Positions 16,061 to 24,983 of a stretch of 64,000 nucleotides of DNA are shown in pieces. The stretch is from the NCBI GenBank assembly GCA_937896235.1, contig CALBMX010000109.1, positions 1 to 64,000 of the forward strand, given 5' to 3'. The notes under the pieces were generated by a model that was not told the origin of the DNA, did not search any database, and worked only from the letters and a program-made list of their open reading frames with translations. Positions within the stretch are counted from its first letter, which is position 1; each line of letters begins with the position of its first letter. Origin of the DNA: an uncultured bacterium. Its GTDB lineage: Bacteria; Planctomycetota; UBA1135; GCA-002686595. The position numbers and the translations under genes were made by a program.

Positions 16061-17776
16061 CTACAGTCCGACGACATCAGCGCCCGCAAGCGCCTCGTTG
16101 GAGAAGCCGATGAAGTTTTGCATCAGGTAGTCCTGAAGCACCATCGTGTGCATGTTGGGATCCGAAAGCAGGGTGGCCTTCTTGGATGGTGTACGCCCGT
16201 CCACGCGCGTGAAGTAATATCCTTGCAGCCCGAGGAAGGGACCATCGATTGTGCCCACCTCTTGGTCGTAATAGACCGTGTCCGCAATCGAGCTGCCGTC
16301 CACAAAAGCGGTGTACTCCGACTCGTTCAGCATCTGCATCAAGCGGTTCCGATGGATCAGACCAAAGCGCCCCTTGTTTTTGAGATCGGCCGCCTGGATG
16401 GGCTGGCCACCCGGAACTTGGGGAGCATCGAAAAATTCAGAGTACTCCTCGATGAGCTCGTCCCAATCCTCACCTTCGGACTTCGAAAGTTGGTCGGCTA
16501 CGGCGAGCGCCCTCTTTTCGGCCCCGGCCCAACCACCGTCTTTCCAGTCATTGCGTGGTGCATCCCATGCGCCGATGAGGAGAATCTGGCAGTCGACTTC
16601 GCCCATGCCAAGCATGCGGCCGACGCGTGGCAGCCACGCATCCAAAACTTCTTCCGTGAGGCCTTCCCCCAGCATCTTCTCGTAACTCTTCATACCGCGC
16701 AAGATGGACTTGTACGCGGTCATGGTCGGGTAGCGCTTCATCGTCAGCGCAATCATCGGCAAGTTCCAGGGAGTGCCGGCGCCGACAGCCTCTTCGGCTT
16801 CCATGACGAGGGCGAACTCTTTGTCGGTCACCCACTTGTCGGATGCAACAAGCGCTTGCCGAGCAGCCTCGGAGCGAGCCAAGTAGAGGCGCGCCCGTGA
16901 AACATCCGAAGGGTGAATCAAGTTCACAACCTGCGGGTAGATCTCGGTGAGCAGGGTGTCGTGCCCGTTGACGCGCTGCAGCACGCCGGCGGGGAGGCCA
17001 TCGGAGGAGTCCAGAACGACGGCGGTCCCCATGAGTGCTTGAATGACCATGCGGCGCATCAGGCCCTTGAACATGGCTTGGCCGGGATCGTTGGCCGCAA
17101 CAGCGCCGCTCTCCTCACGTAACTTGTAGTTCTCCTTGAGTTTATCGATCATCTCCGGCTGCATCGCAGTCTCAAGAGCAGCGACAGTTGTCGCCGGCCA
17201 AAGCTCTGGGTTATCCGGAAGGAAGACGAGGTCAAAGCGCTTCGTTTGGGTCAACTGGCGCGAAAGGCTCTCTTTGTCGAGCTTGTTTGCAGCGAGAACG
17301 TCCTCGACTCTCTCGTTGGGGTATTTCTCTTGGACCTGCCCAACCGCGGCGGCGTATGCGGCCTCGAGATCGACAGCGCTGAGATTGAATTCGGTGGGAT
17401 CTGCCCCTTCGCGGACACGCATTTCGATCTCGGCTGAGATCAAGAGGTCAAGCTTGCGGCTCTCGATTGCCATGCGCCCGATCACCTCGACTAGGTGCAT
17501 GCGAATGCGGTCCGCCGAGATCACCACGCCGTTGACGGAAAGCGGCTCTGCGATTGCGGCTTCGACTCTACTCACTTGCTCTTCGGTGCTCCAAAGAAGG
17601 GCGGTGGCAGGCGGAACTTCAGGCTCTTGCACTTCGACTTGCGCGGCCGGGGCCACCGCTGCGGTGGTCGGAGCGGCTGCAAATTGGCTGGAACCAGTTG
17701 CAGCCGAATCCTGAGCGAGAAGGGGGGCGGGAAGCAGGGCCAAGGTCAGAGCCAGGCGCGATAGGGAAAACTTCAT
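16061..17776 (-). CDS. Exported SurA/PpiC-like protein
   Basis: A 571-residue exported protein with a clear signal peptide ending near PLLAQ. After an Ala/Val/Glu-rich linker, residues about 80-190 are helical and resemble the N-terminal chaperone part of SurA-type foldases (VNGVVISADRIRMHLVEV). A parvulin-like region follows late in the protein: CQILLIG, an ALAVADQL helix, EEYSEF, VPGGQPI, FGLI, and GTIDGPFLGLQGYYFTRV. It appears divergent from true PpiC domains, so isomerase activity is uncertain; a periplasmic chaperone role is likely. It is divergent from the smaller gene of the same flavour at 17887. Confidence 0.65.
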   Translation of the reverse strand: MKFSLSRLALTLALLPAPLLAQDSAATGSSQFAAAPTTAAVAPAAQVEVQEPEVPPATALLWSTEEQVSRVEAAIAEPLSVNGVVISADRIRMHLVEVIGRMAIESRKLDLLISAEIEMRVREGADPTEFNLSAVDLEAAYAAAVGQVQEKYPNERVEDVLAANKLDKESLSRQLTQTKRFDLVFLPDNPELWPATTVAALETAMQPEMIDKLKENYKLREESGAVAANDPGQAMFKGLMRRMVIQALMGTAVVLDSSDGLPAGVLQRVNGHDTLLTEIYPQVVNLIHPSDVSRARLYLARSEAARQALVASDKWVTDKEFALVMEAEEAVGAGTPWNLPMIALTMKRYPTMTAYKSILRGMKSYEKMLGEGLTEEVLDAWLPRVGRMLGMGEVDCQILLIGAWDAPRNDWKDGGWAGAEKRALAVADQLSKSEGEDWDELIEEYSEFFDAPQVPGGQPIQAADLKNKGRFGLIHRNRLMQMLNESEYTAFVDGSSIADTVYYDQEVGTIDGPFLGLQGYYFTRVDGRTPSKKATLLSDPNMHTMVLQDYLMQNFIGFSNEALAGADVVGL

Positions 17777-17886
17777 CGGAAGGGATCTAATAGCAGTAAA
17801 AAGGAGAGGATGTAAAACTAGGTAGCATCCATTTGGAATGCCCCGAACGAGCTTTTGAGCCGGGATGCTAGCATGATGAGCCAGAC

Positions 17887-18675
17887 ATGATTGACAGAAG
17901 ACGAATCCTAACTCCCTTTAAAGAGAGAGGCGGCCAATCCCGATTGCAAACTACGGTTCCGCTTGCAGTAATGATGGTCGCAACTGCCATTTTGGCGAAC
18001 CTTTTTAGTTGTGCAGACCACTCTTCGAAGGGGATGGGGCCAGCGAAGGACGTTCAAGAGTCTGCGCCGGCGGCTCACGGCGTGTGGCCAGAGGGCGCCG
18101 TACTTGCTGTGGATGACGCCCCCATTTTCCAAAAGGACGTCGATCGCGCCTCGAAGTGGGTCCAATTCTTACATCCCGAAAACACGCAGCCTAGCCTTCG
18201 GCGAATGGCCCTCACCCACATTATCCTCGACCGAACCACTCTTGCGGTCCTCTACCCCAAAGAGCGGGATAGCGCACGCGGTGACGCCGAAAGCGCTCTA
18301 GAGGAGCTTCGCAAGGGCGACTCCATCAACAAGGGCCGCTCAGTCACCGGGGACTGGAGCGGGCTGGGACTTGCTCTGTGGGGTGAAACTCGAGCCCTTG
18401 AAGTGGGTAGTTGGAGTGGTCCATTTGAGCTAATCGGGCGCTATGTCCTCATTCGTAAGGACTTCCACTTCCCCGGTCTAGTGCCCGCCGCCGACAAGTT
18501 CACTGTCACCATCCAAGAATTCCCCTACACTCCCTCCGATTTCTCCCGTGAGGATCTCGCGAATGCATCAAAGAAGGTGCAGCTATCGATCCTCAATCGC
18601 GATTGGGAAGCTCTCGTTCCAAGCGCATGGGGCAAAAGCCTCCCGACGCGCTGGTACGCCGGCCCCAAGAACTAG
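17887..18675 (+). CDS. Lipoprotein, SurA/parvulin-like
   Basis: 262 residues. A basic start (RRR) and a hydrophobic stretch end in a lipobox (ANLFSC). The body begins VLAVDDAPIFQKDVDRA, the usual opening of SurA-N/PpiC-type proteins, then a helical part, then EVGSWSGPFELIGRYVLIRK, like the last strands of parvulin domains, with the typical VTIQEFPYTP exit. The isomerase core seems shortened. Probable periplasmic chaperone-like lipoprotein. It is the first of three rightward genes of exported proteins spaced by 2-14 bases. Confidence 0.65.
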   Translation: MIDRRRILTPFKERGGQSRLQTTVPLAVMMVATAILANLFSCADHSSKGMGPAKDVQESAPAAHGVWPEGAVLAVDDAPIFQKDVDRASKWVQFLHPENTQPSLRRMALTHIILDRTTLAVLYPKERDSARGDAESALEELRKGDSINKGRSVTGDWSGLGLALWGETRALEVGSWSGPFELIGRYVLIRKDFHFPGLVPAADKFTVTIQEFPYTPSDFSREDLANASKKVQLSILNRDWEALVPSAWGKSLPTRWYAGPKN

Positions 18676-18677
18676 CC

Positions 18678-19610
18678 ATGATCATCGCCCTCTTCCTAGC
18701 CGCCCTCCCCACCGGCCTAGCACCGGTAACACCCCTTGCCCTTGCGCCTTCGGTCCGCTTTCAAGACGAAGCTGGCGAAGATGCCAGCACGGACAAGGGG
18801 GACGAGGCCAAGCCCAAGCGCGCAACCGAGTGGCCAGAGGTGTCCAAGGACATGGCGAAGGATTTGAAGACAGAGCTAGCCCGGCTTCGCAAAGCTAACA
18901 CGGAAGAAATGGCAATCGGCGGGCGCGTCGCTCTGATTGAGATGGGTGCCTTAGCTGGTCCCGAGCTGCTCAAGGCATTGGGAAAGGAAAAATCGGAAGA
19001 GGCGCGCGAGCGAATCGTTGAGGTCCTCGACGAGATCACGACCTGGGAGCACACGCGGCTCTTGGCGAAGGAGTTTGGCAGCCGGTCCGCTGATGTGCGG
19101 CTACTCACCCTCAGGCGCGCGGCGGCCTTCCCAGACAAGGGGATTGTGAAGGAGGCTCTAGCTGCATATGCGGCAGCAGAGGAGCGCGTCGACACGAAAA
19201 ACGAGGTCAAGCACGAGCTTTACTACGCGGCGCTCGCCGTCGTCTCCGCGGGGGATCTCACGGGCCTCGGCGTGCTCTCGAAGCGCGCGGAGAACCTTTG
19301 GGGCAAGAGCGGGGCGGAGATTCGCTCTGCTATCGAAGCCGTGCGAGGCGAAGAGGCCACAACCCTATTGATCAAACAGCTCGAAACCGGGGAGCGCATT
19401 GAAAAGGTCGCGGCCCTTCGGCTGCTCGCCGGGTGCGGCAGTCCCGAGGCCGGAAAAGCGGCCGCGAAAAGCTACCTAGACAACTCGGACAACTCCCTCC
19501 GCGTGGCCGCAATCAACGCGATGCGCGGCATCGTCGACGGCGACCTCCCCATCGACAAGCTCAGCGTCTTCGAAGCGGTCGGACTCGCCAACGAATGGAA
19601 AACCCGCTAG
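18678..19610 (+). CDS. Exported HEAT-repeat protein
   Basis: About 310 residues from the ATG at 18678, two bases after the preceding stop. It has a signal peptide, a short Asp/Glu/Lys-rich linker, and then helical pairs of HEAT/PBS-lyase type (for example ELLKALGKEKSEEARERIVEVL, LLIKQLETGERIEKVAALRLLAG, NSLRVAAINAMRGI). Such folds bind other proteins; no enzyme site is visible. Its neighbours are all exported, so it probably works in the periplasm, perhaps as a scaffold. Confidence 0.7.
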   Translation: MIIALFLAALPTGLAPVTPLALAPSVRFQDEAGEDASTDKGDEAKPKRATEWPEVSKDMAKDLKTELARLRKANTEEMAIGGRVALIEMGALAGPELLKALGKEKSEEARERIVEVLDEITTWEHTRLLAKEFGSRSADVRLLTLRRAAAFPDKGIVKEALAAYAAAEERVDTKNEVKHELYYAALAVVSAGDLTGLGVLSKRAENLWGKSGAEIRSAIEAVRGEEATTLLIKQLETGERIEKVAALRLLAGCGSPEAGKAAAKSYLDNSDNSLRVAAINAMRGIVDGDLPIDKLSVFEAVGLANEWKTR

Positions 19611-19624
19611 CTCTAGCTCGACCT

Positions 19625-20887
19625 ATGACCCGAATCACCCAACTCCTTTCGGCCCTCCTCCTGTTTGCAATTTGCGCCCCCGACGCCACGGCGCAGCGCA
19701 ACAAGGAGAAGAAAAATGCCCCTGAGAACTGCATGGTTTGCGAGGGCGATCCCGAGGCCATGGCCTTTGGCAAGATCGTCTCCCACGGAGGTTTTGACTT
19801 CGGTCGAACGGACACGGACGGCGTGGACAAGCTGCTCGCCAACCTAGACATTCGCTGGATCGAATCCGAGCACTTCCAGATTGGCTTCGCCGGTCCCCCC
19901 TACAAGGTCTCTACGAACGAAAAGAAGCCTGTGCTTGCGGAACTCACTGAGATGCTCACGCTATTCCCAGAGATCAAACCCAAGCAGAAGGTGCTCGATC
20001 CTTGGCTCCGTGCGCATCAGTACGCCTATCGCTGCGAAAAGATGTACACGCGTTTTATGGAGATTATGGAGGTCACCCAAGACGACTTCCCCAAAGGCAT
20101 CGAACAATGGGATGGAATAGGGACCTACTGGGGAGAGGGGCCCTACCTCGGTCAAAGACACAAGTACGAGATTCTAATTGTTCCCGCCGAGGGCGACCTC
20201 TCCGCCTATCTTTCGGATCAGTTTGGACTGCAGACCAAAATGACCAACCGCTGGAATGTGGTTGAGTTCGACACCATCTCGGTGACCATGCACCTGCGCG
20301 AAGGGGATCGCAAGAAGGACATGGCACTGCACGGCCACGTTGCCTTCAATATTGCCCACAACTTACTCGACGGATTTAAGCACTACTCCTACGACACCCA
20401 GATTTGGCTGCACGAGGGACTGGGTCACTACTTCGAGAGGAAAATCAGTCCGAAAAACAACTCCTTCGATAGTGGCGAGGGTTCAGCCAGTATCACGAGT
20501 AAAAAGGCGGACTGGAAAGCAGAGGTCTTGAAGATCATTCGCACCGGCGAGATCCCTCGTATGGCGGAGCTTGTCTCTATCAAGAACTATGCGGACCTCT
20601 CCCTTAGCGACCACTACGTAACTTGGTCGATGGTCACGTTCCTGATCGAGATGCACCCGACCGCCTTCGCAAACATCAACAAGACGATTCACGGTCGCCT
20701 CGCCGCCAACGGCTTGCAGGACAGCAGCAATCTCAACGACATCCACCGCGAAGCTTTCAAGGAGGAGCTAGGCATGAGCTACAACGATTTTGATAGCGCC
20801 TGGAGAGAGTGGGCCCTCCACCCGCCCCTCGTAGATGGAGAAGACGAAGACGATGCGAGCAAAAAAGGGGAGCCGGAAGAGGACTGA
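19625..20887 (+). CDS. Exported gluzincin/peptidase-MA-like protein
   Basis: About 420 residues from the ATG at 19625, with a signal peptide ending near ATAQ and an early CMVC pair. The region IWLHEGLGHYFERK matches the second, Glu-donating helix of peptidase-MA-like gluzincins (consensus W-L-x-E-G-x-A-x-Y). The expected first helix with HExxH is not seen; its place is taken by GHVAFNIAHNLLDGF, which keeps His residues but not the Glu. The protein may be an inactive or altered zinc peptidase. It is the last of three rightward exported-protein genes and ends in an acidic tail. Confidence 0.6.
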   Translation: MTRITQLLSALLLFAICAPDATAQRNKEKKNAPENCMVCEGDPEAMAFGKIVSHGGFDFGRTDTDGVDKLLANLDIRWIESEHFQIGFAGPPYKVSTNEKKPVLAELTEMLTLFPEIKPKQKVLDPWLRAHQYAYRCEKMYTRFMEIMEVTQDDFPKGIEQWDGIGTYWGEGPYLGQRHKYEILIVPAEGDLSAYLSDQFGLQTKMTNRWNVVEFDTISVTMHLREGDRKKDMALHGHVAFNIAHNLLDGFKHYSYDTQIWLHEGLGHYFERKISPKNNSFDSGEGSASITSKKADWKAEVLKIIRTGEIPRMAELVSIKNYADLSLSDHYVTWSMVTFLIEMHPTAFANINKTIHGRLAANGLQDSSNLNDIHREAFKEELGMSYNDFDSAWREWALHPPLVDGEDEDDASKKGEPEED

Positions 20888-20889
20888 GC

Positions 20890-21273
20890 CTACTTCTCTT
20901 TCGTCGCCTTTTTCTTGGCGCTCGGGATTCCGGCCTGTTGAGAGGCCAGATAGGCGCGGAAACCACCGAGCATCGTCTTGCGTGAATTCGGGTTGATTCC
21001 AGCTGTGAAGCCCTCTTCCTCGCTTGTGCTCAGCGTAAGCACAAGACCGCGTGCAGCTTGAGACTGCTCTGCGAGGTAGGCCGTTGTCTCTTCCGCTAAC
21101 TTGCCGAGCTCGTTGACCTTGTTCGCCATCTCTTGAATAACCACTGCTTGACGCTCGACCTCAGCTTTTAGGGCCGTTGTGTCGTCCGTGCCCGTCGGGT
21201 CCTGAATGGCACCCAATAGAAGGAGCGGTGCGATTGCGAGTGTGCCCAAGGAGCCTTTAAGGAGATTCTTCAT
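20890..21273 (-). CDS. Small exported coiled-coil protein
   Basis: 127 residues from the ATG at 21273; a longer frame exists but starts with non-exported sequence. A signal peptide (TLAIAPLLLLGA) is followed by a helical, coiled-coil-like stretch at about 35-80 (LKAEVERQAVVIQEMANKVNELGKL) and a basic Lys-rich end. No family recognised. It faces the peptidase-like gene tail to tail, three bases apart. Confidence 0.55.
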   Translation of the reverse strand: MKNLLKGSLGTLAIAPLLLLGAIQDPTGTDDTTALKAEVERQAVVIQEMANKVNELGKLAEETTAYLAEQSQAARGLVLTLSTSEEEGFTAGINPNSRKTMLGGFRAYLASQQAGIPSAKKKATKEK

Positions 21274-21307
21274 GAGGTGCTCTTTCGGCCGATTCCCTAG
21301 TCGGACT

Positions 21308-21835
21308 TCACCGGGATTCCAAGAAAGTCGCCCATCGCTCGTGGTCGCGCCACTCTCCCGCAATCTTCAAGTACGCCGGAGAATAGCCTTCACGCCTAAA
21401 TCCGAGGGCTTTGACCACCCCGAGGGAGGACGTATTTTCGGGGATGATATTGGCCTCGACACGGTGTAAACCGAACTCGCCGAACGCCCGCTCGACAGCC
21501 TGGGCCACGGCCTCTTTCATGTAGCCACGCCCTTGATACGCCACCCCAATCCAGTAGCCCAGATAGGCGCTTTGGAAGGCGCCGCGCACGATCTCGTTAA
21601 GATTCACCGCCCCGAGGATCGCATCATCCTCAACCCGCCGAATCAGAAACCGGATGCAGCGATCCCCGGTATCCGTCTCCAAAAATGCGGCAAATGCCGC
21701 TGGCTCGAAAGCAGCGGCATCGCGCTCGGGGAACCAAGGGGCGTGGAACTCAGCACTGCTTGCCAGCAGCGCTAGGAACTCCGTCCCATCGATGGCCCGT
21801 GGTCTTTGCAAGTAGACCCGGCCTGGACTCCTCAT
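21308..21835 (-). CDS. GNAT N-acetyltransferase (RimJ/RimL-like)
   Basis: 175 residues. The acetyl-CoA motif A is seen as LGYWIGVAYQGRGYMKEAVAQAV, followed by the LHRVEANIIPENTSSLGVVKALGF signature of the RimJ/RimL/YdaF-like group. Members acetylate the N-terminal amine of ribosomal proteins or small molecules; the substrate is unknown. I chose the ATG at 21835, which overlaps the stop of the glyoxalase-like gene by four bases (ATGA); the frame stays open far upstream. Confidence 0.88.
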   Translation of the reverse strand: MRSPGRVYLQRPRAIDGTEFLALLASSAEFHAPWFPERDAAAFEPAAFAAFLETDTGDRCIRFLIRRVEDDAILGAVNLNEIVRGAFQSAYLGYWIGVAYQGRGYMKEAVAQAVERAFGEFGLHRVEANIIPENTSSLGVVKALGFRREGYSPAYLKIAGEWRDHERWATFLESR

Positions 21836-22497
21836 TTGTTCCGAGAAGCCCATGCTGGCATCTTGGCCAGATGCTCTTTGGCCGCAACCTCGGCAGGACC
21901 GCGCTCCATCCCCTGCATACCCATGAAGTAGCCCTGGATCGTCCCCTCGAGGATCGCCTCGTAGGGGTGCAAGCTCCCCGACTCGTCGCTGCAATGTTCA
22001 CAGTACATCTGGCCATCTCTCGCATTTTGAAGAGGCATTTCGCACGACTGGCAGCTCTCCAATTTTATCGGTTGGAAAAACGAGATGATGTACCCGTCAT
22101 AATCCCGCACAGGAAAGTCGCGGATGCCGTAGAACTGATCCTTGGGTTCCCCGAAGGTCTTGGCGCCGCGCGCCCCGATCTCTTTGTGGTAGGCGTCTAC
22201 ATCTTCTACGGGGAAGTAGGTGATGACCCCACCTCCTGCTGCTTTGCGGAATGCATCCGTATTGGTCAGCCAGAGCTCCGCTTCACTTCCCTCGCAGTCC
22301 TGGCCGTCGCTGGCCTCGCAAGAGAGCATGATCGTCTGCCCGTTGAGTTGAACACTTGCCCACATCGGCTTTTCCTCAGATGGCCAAGCGGTTTCCAAGT
22401 GGAAACCTAGCGTATCGCGATAGTACGCGATGGCTGACTTCACATCTCTAGAGGTCAGCATGATGGACAATTGCGAGGTGCTACTTGAGTTGCTCAT
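21832..22497 (-). CDS. VOC/glyoxalase protein with zinc-ribbon tail
   Basis: 221 residues from the ATG at 22497. Residues 1-120 form one vicinal-oxygen-chelate unit (an opening LTSRDVKSAIAYYRDTLGFHLE and a closing DYDGYIISFFQP), like bleomycin-resistance proteins. The tail has two CxxC pairs, CQSC and CEHC, framing a short loop, which is a probable zinc ribbon, then a helix-rich end. The fusion is uncommon. Coupled to the acetyltransferase gene by a four-base overlap. Confidence 0.75.
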   Translation of the reverse strand: MSNSSSTSQLSIMLTSRDVKSAIAYYRDTLGFHLETAWPSEEKPMWASVQLNGQTIMLSCEASDGQDCEGSEAELWLTNTDAFRKAAGGGVITYFPVEDVDAYHKEIGARGAKTFGEPKDQFYGIRDFPVRDYDGYIISFFQPIKLESCQSCEMPLQNARDGQMYCEHCSDESGSLHPYEAILEGTIQGYFMGMQGMERGPAEVAAKEHLAKMPAWASRNK

Positions 22498-22609
22498 GGT
22501 GGGGAGACGGGACGGGGTGGTCCGAAGAGGGCATTTTGCAGGCTGCAAGGTTCACCCGCGAGCGCCAATTTGACAAAGAGCTGGAACCTCATTGTAAACT
22601 GCGCGCCTT

Positions 22610-23248
22610 ATGCCGCTCCCCCCACCCAGTCACCTGCAAGAGCTACTCGCTGCAACCCCTCCCAATCCGGACAGGGACCCTTCGATGGCACAGGCCGCGG
22701 TTGCGATGGCGATCGACTGGACAGGGCTCACCAGCGGAGAACGAGGCGCGCCCGCAGTGCTCTTGATGCAGCGCGCTAAGCACCCCTCCGATCCCTGGAG
22801 TGGCCAAGTTAGTCTACCTGGTGGTCGCGCTGAGGACTTCGATAGAGACCTCCGTGCGACCTCCGTGCGGGAGGCCTATGAAGAGGTTGGCATTGAACTC
22901 GAGAGCAGTGCGCGCCATTTGGGACAGCTGCCCGCGCGGCGGGCGATGGCCCATGGCGGCTACGTCGACCTGTGGATCACACCGCATGTTTTCGAGCTCA
23001 CTTCAGCTATCGCCCCCACGACAAGTCGCGAGGCGCGCGAGGCATTTTGGCTCCCCCTCGCACTCGCCCGAAGTGGCGCACTCGACCATAAGTTTCGCTA
23101 CCTGCGGCCCGAGACAAACTCCACCATCACTCTTCCCAGTTGGCGTTTCGAAGAGCGCGTGATTTGGGGACTTACCTTTCGCATGCTAAGCGCGCTCTTC
23201 GTGCACGCGAGTGGCGCTCCTCCACCCCCCTCAAACGACCTGCCATGA
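22610..23248 (+). CDS. NUDIX hydrolase, CoA-pyrophosphatase-like
   Basis: 212 residues. The NUDIX box is complete in its helix (REAYEEVGI), preceded by the CoAse-type strand QVSLPGGRAED. The upstream segment (LLMQRAKHPSDPWSGQ) fits the CoA diphosphatase/NUDT7-type signature. Expected action: Mg-dependent cleavage of CoA-type diphosphates. The gene overlaps the following lipoprotein gene by four bases (ATGA). Confidence 0.88.
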   Translation: MPLPPPSHLQELLAATPPNPDRDPSMAQAAVAMAIDWTGLTSGERGAPAVLLMQRAKHPSDPWSGQVSLPGGRAEDFDRDLRATSVREAYEEVGIELESSARHLGQLPARRAMAHGGYVDLWITPHVFELTSAIAPTTSREAREAFWLPLALARSGALDHKFRYLRPETNSTITLPSWRFEERVIWGLTFRMLSALFVHASGAPPPPSNDLP

Positions 23249-23805
23249 AACTTCTACTACCGACACTTCTGCTCTCTCTGTTGGGTGCTTGCGCCAGTAC
23301 GTCAACCTCCCCCGCCGACCTCGACCTACTCGATTCGAAAAATCGAATGAAGCTCGCCCACCTTCCAACGCCATTTAGCGCGGAAGAGATCCGCGCGAAC
23401 TGCGGGCCCGGCACCTTTCGCGAGTTTCATATCAGCACAGGTGGAATCACCCTTACGCAAAAGCTCACCTTTGTAAAGGGAGACGAGTGGGGCACGGCAT
23501 TCCACTTCTCCCTTAGTGGCCCAGGTGGAGGGGACCCCCAGGTGAGCAACAAGCCCTATTCCCTATGGACGACCTTCCAGTCGCACGCCTCTTACCCGGC
23601 TTCGGAGACGACTCTCCGCCAGGGTGTGATTACGGTCCCAGCCGGGAGGTTCCCATGCTGGATTTACAAGCAGACCGATAGCAAGGGGACCACCAGCGAG
23701 ACGTACTTTGCGAAGAGTCTGCCCGGCCCGCCGGTCTACTCCATTTCGGAGGCTGCCGACGGGACCGAGCTCACCCGGATGGAGCTGATCAGCTTTTCGA
23801 ATTAG
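23245..23805 (+). CDS. Small lipoprotein of unknown function
   Basis: 186 residues from the ATG at 23245, which overlaps the NUDIX stop. The signal ends in a lipobox (LLGAC). The mature part is beta-rich with an early acidic segment; no family recognised. Its last 17 bases overlap the convergent cystathionine-lyase-like gene. Likely an envelope lipoprotein. Confidence 0.65.
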   Translation: MKLLLPTLLLSLLGACASTSTSPADLDLLDSKNRMKLAHLPTPFSAEEIRANCGPGTFREFHISTGGITLTQKLTFVKGDEWGTAFHFSLSGPGGGDPQVSNKPYSLWTTFQSHASYPASETTLRQGVITVPAGRFPCWIYKQTDSKGTTSETYFAKSLPGPPVYSISEAADGTELTRMELISFSN

Positions 23806-24979
23806 CTTTGGGGAGTGGGGAGTCCCGCCTCCGCAACACCCTCCGAAGATCTTCAATCAGATCGCGTGGATCTTCTAAGCCGATGGAGATGCGAACGAGG
23901 TCTGCGGGAATCAGCTCATTCGGTGCGCTGGCGTGCGACATACGGCAAGGCAAGCTAATCGTCGAGTTTGTGCTCCCGAAACTCACCGCAATGTGGAACA
24001 GCTTCGCGCCCTCTGCAACGAGTTGAGAGCGCTTGAGGTCCCCCGTACGAAAGCTGATCAGCTGACCGAATCCGCGTGCCTGTCGCACTTGCACCTCATA
24101 CCCGGGAGTGCTTTTGAGGCCGGGGTAGTGGACCCACCCCACACCGAGCTCGCCTTCCAGGAACGTCGCGACTTCCATCGCGCTGCGCGACTCGTGCACC
24201 ACGCGAACGCCAAGTGTCTTCATGCCTCGCAGCAGGAGCCACGAGTCAAAAGGCGCCAAGGCTGAGCCCTCTGCGTTCTGCAAGAACCGCACCGCTTCGG
24301 CGATCTCCGCGTCACTGGTCACGATTGCTCCCGCCGTGACATCACCGTGGCCACCTAGGTGTTTTGTCGCCGAGTGAACAACGACATCCGCGCCAAGAGC
24401 GAGCGGGTTTTGCAGGTACGGCGAGAGGGCCGTATTGTCGACGCAAAGTTTCCCGCATGCGTCGTGCACCAGACGTGCGACCGCTTCGATGTCCGTAACG
24501 CGGAGAAGTGGATTGCTGGGGGTCTCGAGAAGGACGAGGCCCGCGGTACCCTCTCCCCTCCGAAGGACCCTCTCGCGTTGCAAGCTCGCCAACGCCCCCT
24601 TGACGGCAGCGAGATCCGTGGTGTCAACAGAGCAGATCTTGATCCCGAGAGGACGAACAACGCGCTCAAGCAGGCGAGTCGTCCCCCCGTAGAGATCTGC
24701 GCCGATCAGAATCCAACGCGGCGTAGAGGCGCGAAGTAAAGCCGAGAGCGCGCCCACACCACTCGAGAAGGCGAAACCAAATCGTCCACCTTCTAGTTCC
24801 GCTAAGCGCTCCTCCAAAACCGTTCGCGTAGGGTTCCCGCTGCGGCTGTAGTCGTACTCTCCAAAGCCCAGAGAGGACTCTTGCTCAAACGTCGCCGTTT
24901 GGTAAATGGGAGTTGATGTCGGGCGATAACGGTCCCCTGGCGCGGCATCAAACCGCGCTATACGTGTGTCGAGGTACAT
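23789..24979 (-). CDS. PLP-dependent trans-sulfuration enzyme (cystathionine lyase-like)
   Basis: 396 residues, fold type I. The start (PTSTPIYQTATFEQES) and YSRSGNPTRTVLE are family hallmarks; the Schiff-base lysine is in HSATKHLGGHGDVTAGAI; the substrate Arg is expected in the ending LVRISIGLED. The family covers cystathionine gamma-synthase, beta-lyase and gamma-lyase, which I cannot separate from sequence alone. As the second such enzyme of the operon, a cystathionine beta-lyase (MetC-like) fits. The ATG at 24979 follows the aspartokinase-fusion stop by four bases. Confidence 0.85.
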   Translation of the reverse strand: MYLDTRIARFDAAPGDRYRPTSTPIYQTATFEQESSLGFGEYDYSRSGNPTRTVLEERLAELEGGRFGFAFSSGVGALSALLRASTPRWILIGADLYGGTTRLLERVVRPLGIKICSVDTTDLAAVKGALASLQRERVLRRGEGTAGLVLLETPSNPLLRVTDIEAVARLVHDACGKLCVDNTALSPYLQNPLALGADVVVHSATKHLGGHGDVTAGAIVTSDAEIAEAVRFLQNAEGSALAPFDSWLLLRGMKTLGVRVVHESRSAMEVATFLEGELGVGWVHYPGLKSTPGYEVQVRQARGFGQLISFRTGDLKRSQLVAEGAKLFHIAVSFGSTNSTISLPCRMSHASAPNELIPADLVRISIGLEDPRDLIEDLRRVLRRRDSPLPKANSKS

Positions 24980-24983
24980 GCTG

